A stretch of DNA of 6,660 nt, taken from contig CALANW010000036.1 in assembly GCA_937926145.1 (NCBI GenBank), positions 1 to 6,660 of the forward strand, given 5' to 3'. Positions within the stretch are counted from its first letter, which is position 1. Every line of letters starts with the position of its first letter. Made by a program: the position numbers and the translations under genes. This document shows, one piece after another, positions 4,750 to 6,660 of the stretch. The notes below the pieces were generated by a model. It was not told where the DNA came from. It was given only the letters and a program-made list of their open reading frames with translations, and did not search any database. This DNA is from an uncultured Ruminococcus sp. (lineage in GTDB: Bacteria > Bacillota > Clostridia > Oscillospirales > Ruminococcaceae).

Positions 4750-6579
4750 ATGAAAAAAACAAAAGCACTTTCGTTTATAGTGGCGCTGTTGCTATCATGT
4801 CAACTTTCAGCGTGTTCGGATAAATCCCAAACGTCTGAATTCAATGAAGCAACAGACACGGTACGTTCGTCAGAATCGATCTCGGACAATACTGCTGCTC
4901 TTCCTATATATGCAGATTCCGATGATTTGAATGATGCATATAAAGTTACTTTTACTCATGATTATGGTTTAAACGGCATAAGAGAAAAAAAGGAATGGGA
5001 ATTTGCAAATTCATATATAATGAACAGCACATCTGAAGTTACATACTTCTTTTATTCAGAATATGCCGACAGCAGCTATGGGTTCAGAGTTGAGTATGAA
5101 GAAAATGATTACTATTTAGACAGCGGTGTTTGTTTTTATTCGGTAAATACAGCAAAAACACATTACAATGATGTTTTGTCAGATAGTTTACTAAGAAAGC
5201 ATGCAAATGCTGCTGATCTTTTTTTCTATGATCTCTTTGAATCTGTAAATGAGAAATATTATGACGACAGTGCGTACAGTGAAGAGCTTTTGTATTGTTT
5301 AAGTGTTGCTGTTGAAGACGATTCGTCATTTGGATTGGGAAATTCAAATTTTTACAGATTTAAAATTGAACCGGTCGGGGGCTGCGGAAATGCGTTTTCG
5401 TTCAGAGAAAATGATACATATGTGGTGGTAGATCCGGAAGCAGGTTATGTTTTGGAAGCAAGCGATATTTTGGGAAGTGATTATGCAGATAGTATTTATT
5501 CTTTGATATATGATGAAGCAGCTAAAAATGAATATATTTGGTTGGATAGTCTTAAGGATTGTATTTATACAGATCAGTTTAGTTGGTATCTAAATTCCGA
5601 AAAACAATTTGTAGTATCATTTGGAACAGGAATGGTAGCTCCATTCTTAGAGGGAAATGTTGAATACGCAATTGATCTATCCGATGCAAGTTCATATTTG
5701 ACAACCTATGGGAAAACGCTTACCCAAACTTCAACATATCTTTCAAATATTTACGTTGATACCAATAAACCTATTGCATATTATACAGATAGTGATTTGA
5801 TCAAAAATTGTTCAGCGTATATCAATACATCTTTATACAAAGAAAGAGAGGCTGATGAGTTTATTGAAAAAAATGGCGGCAAAGATATTACTATCCGCCA
5901 TGATGAAACAGTTATTGATTATGAAAATACACCCGGTTATAATTGGGTCAATGATTATATCTATTGTGAATCAAGTCAGTATATCGTTCCACAAAAGAAC
6001 AGGCTTATTACAGTTGAAATAAGAAATCAAAATGATTATGATTTAACCATTAATGGCGTATCACTTTATTTAGTGGATGATGACAATAATTTTTTGCCTG
6101 TAATATTTAATAATGGCAGTTGTGTTTATCAATTAAATGAAACTGCGCCGGGATATGGTGAGTATTCATTTGACATAACTGAAGATGACCTGAATTATAA
6201 GGCTTTGACAACCGGCAGGTACAAATTGGTTATATGTGCTGACAACGACTATATTATCAGAGATTTACTTATCAATTCGGAATTGATTGAGGAAGACAGA
6301 ACAGATGGTTGTTTTTCAAGGGATACATTAAGTTTCCTTACCGATGAACAATATGAATCATTCAAGGCAGTCGCATATAACGAATATTCAAATATGGGCG
6401 ACAGAGGTTCAGCTTTTGAGGGTATAATATTCAAACCAATAAAAAACAACGACAATGAGGTAATATTTAAAGCAACAAGCTTGCGTGGAATAGATCAATC
6501 GGTGTTTGAAGATTATTCATTCCATATGGTCAAAACATCTGATGGTTGGAAATGTGATGTATTTCATTATTGGATATAA
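4750..6579 (+). CDS. Large lipoprotein with RsiV/DUF3298-like and Ig-like domains
   Basis: A 609-residue exported lipoprotein. The signal peptide has a KK start, a hydrophobic core and lipobox LSAC, with C22 as the lipidated residue. A Ser/Thr-rich tether (about 23-55) follows. Residues about 60-320 look like a DUF4163/DUF3298 module as in RsiV and PdaC: VVVDPEAGYVLEASDILG (225-242) resembles the beta strand and Dxf segment, and the stretch from SWYLNSEKQFVVSFGTGMVA to FLEGNVEYAI (about 278-308) matches the closing strands. Residues about 415-510 (ITVEIRNQNDYDLTINGVSL, ending TGRYKLVI) resemble a bacterial Ig-like domain. The C-terminus (about 525-609), ending with VKTSDGWKCDVFHYW, resembles a small NTF2-like or lipoprotein tail. 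There is no clear Shine-Dalgarno sequence, unlike every neighbour, but the signal peptide fixes this start. The gene is more AT-rich than spoIIID. A role in envelope sensing or binding is inferred; domain assignments are from memory. Confidence 0.85.
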   Translation: MKKTKALSFIVALLLSCQLSACSDKSQTSEFNEATDTVRSSESISDNTAALPIYADSDDLNDAYKVTFTHDYGLNGIREKKEWEFANSYIMNSTSEVTYFFYSEYADSSYGFRVEYEENDYYLDSGVCFYSVNTAKTHYNDVLSDSLLRKHANAADLFFYDLFESVNEKYYDDSAYSEELLYCLSVAVEDDSSFGLGNSNFYRFKIEPVGGCGNAFSFRENDTYVVVDPEAGYVLEASDILGSDYADSIYSLIYDEAAKNEYIWLDSLKDCIYTDQFSWYLNSEKQFVVSFGTGMVAPFLEGNVEYAIDLSDASSYLTTYGKTLTQTSTYLSNIYVDTNKPIAYYTDSDLIKNCSAYINTSLYKEREADEFIEKNGGKDITIRHDETVIDYENTPGYNWVNDYIYCESSQYIVPQKNRLITVEIRNQNDYDLTINGVSLYLVDDDNNFLPVIFNNGSCVYQLNETAPGYGEYSFDITEDDLNYKALTTGRYKLVICADNDYIIRDLLINSELIEEDRTDGCFSRDTLSFLTDEQYESFKAVAYNEYSNMGDRGSAFEGIIFKPIKNNDNEVIFKATSLRGIDQSVFEDYSFHMVKTSDGWKCDVFHYWI

Positions 6580-6614
6580 GCTGACTTTGTATCTTAATTT
6601 GTTTATATAAGAAC

Positions 6615-6643
6615 TTGTCAACATAGAAAAAATATGGTATAAT
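6615..6643 (+). promoter_or_regulatory. Sigma-A promoter for a gene beyond the right edge
   Basis: TTGTCA (6615-6620), 17 bases, then TATAAT (6638-6643), with TG one base before the -10 (extended -10). It starts 35 bases after the lipoprotein stop and points out of the window. The ATG at 6651 is too near the expected transcription start to be a normal gene start. Confidence 0.78.
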
Positions 6644-6660
6644 AAAAGCTATGAGATACA

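Noticed and set aside
1..6660. CRISPR array, tRNA or rRNA genes, transposase or insertion-sequence ends
   Set aside because: No regularly spaced repeats, cloverleaf-like sequence, ribosomal RNA motifs, or transposase-like reading frames were found on either strand.

Overview
The window looks like a low-to-moderate GC chromosomal segment from an endospore-forming member of the class Clostridia. A Ruminococcus-like Oscillospiraceae relative is the best guess, from the protein families and gene style alone. The firmest taxonomic marker is at the left edge, where the minus strand carries the first 42 codons of the sporulation regulator spoIIID. That fragment is about 50% GC by hand count. The rest of the window is visibly more AT-rich (sampled lines of the last gene run about 27-40%) and looks like accessory sequence beside a core sporulation locus.

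Layout from left to right: (1) the spoIIID 5' end (minus, 1-127), with possible sigma-E-type promoter elements at 218-286. (2) A two-gene plus-strand operon with its own sigma-A promoter (435-463). It encodes a membrane-anchored Hanks-type Ser/Thr protein kinase with an extracytoplasmic C-terminal domain (484-2052) and a small Xre-like helix-turn-helix protein (2072-2503). The operon ends in a strong symmetric terminator (2502-2551). (3) A convergent minus-strand gene for an Arc-like ribbon-helix-helix protein (2611-2802). (4) A perfect 13-bp inverted repeat (2824-2861) between that regulator and a divergent consensus promoter (2862-2890). (5) A three-gene plus-strand cluster of small membrane proteins (2924-4611). 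Its first and last members carry a four-cysteine zinc ribbon at opposite termini. (6) A large lipoprotein (4750-6579) with a probable RsiV/DUF3298-like module and an Ig-like beta domain. (7) A promoter (6615-6643) for a gene beyond the right edge.

How the parts may work together is inference. The kinase has a sensor-like outside domain and is cotranscribed with a DNA-binding protein, a plausible one-operon route from an envelope signal to transcription. The ribbon-helix-helix protein probably regulates itself and, through the shared operator, the zinc-ribbon membrane cluster. The kinase also departs from consensus: arginine where the ATP-binding lysine is expected, and DFE in place of DFG. 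No RNA genes, CRISPR array, transposase or insertion-sequence ends were seen.
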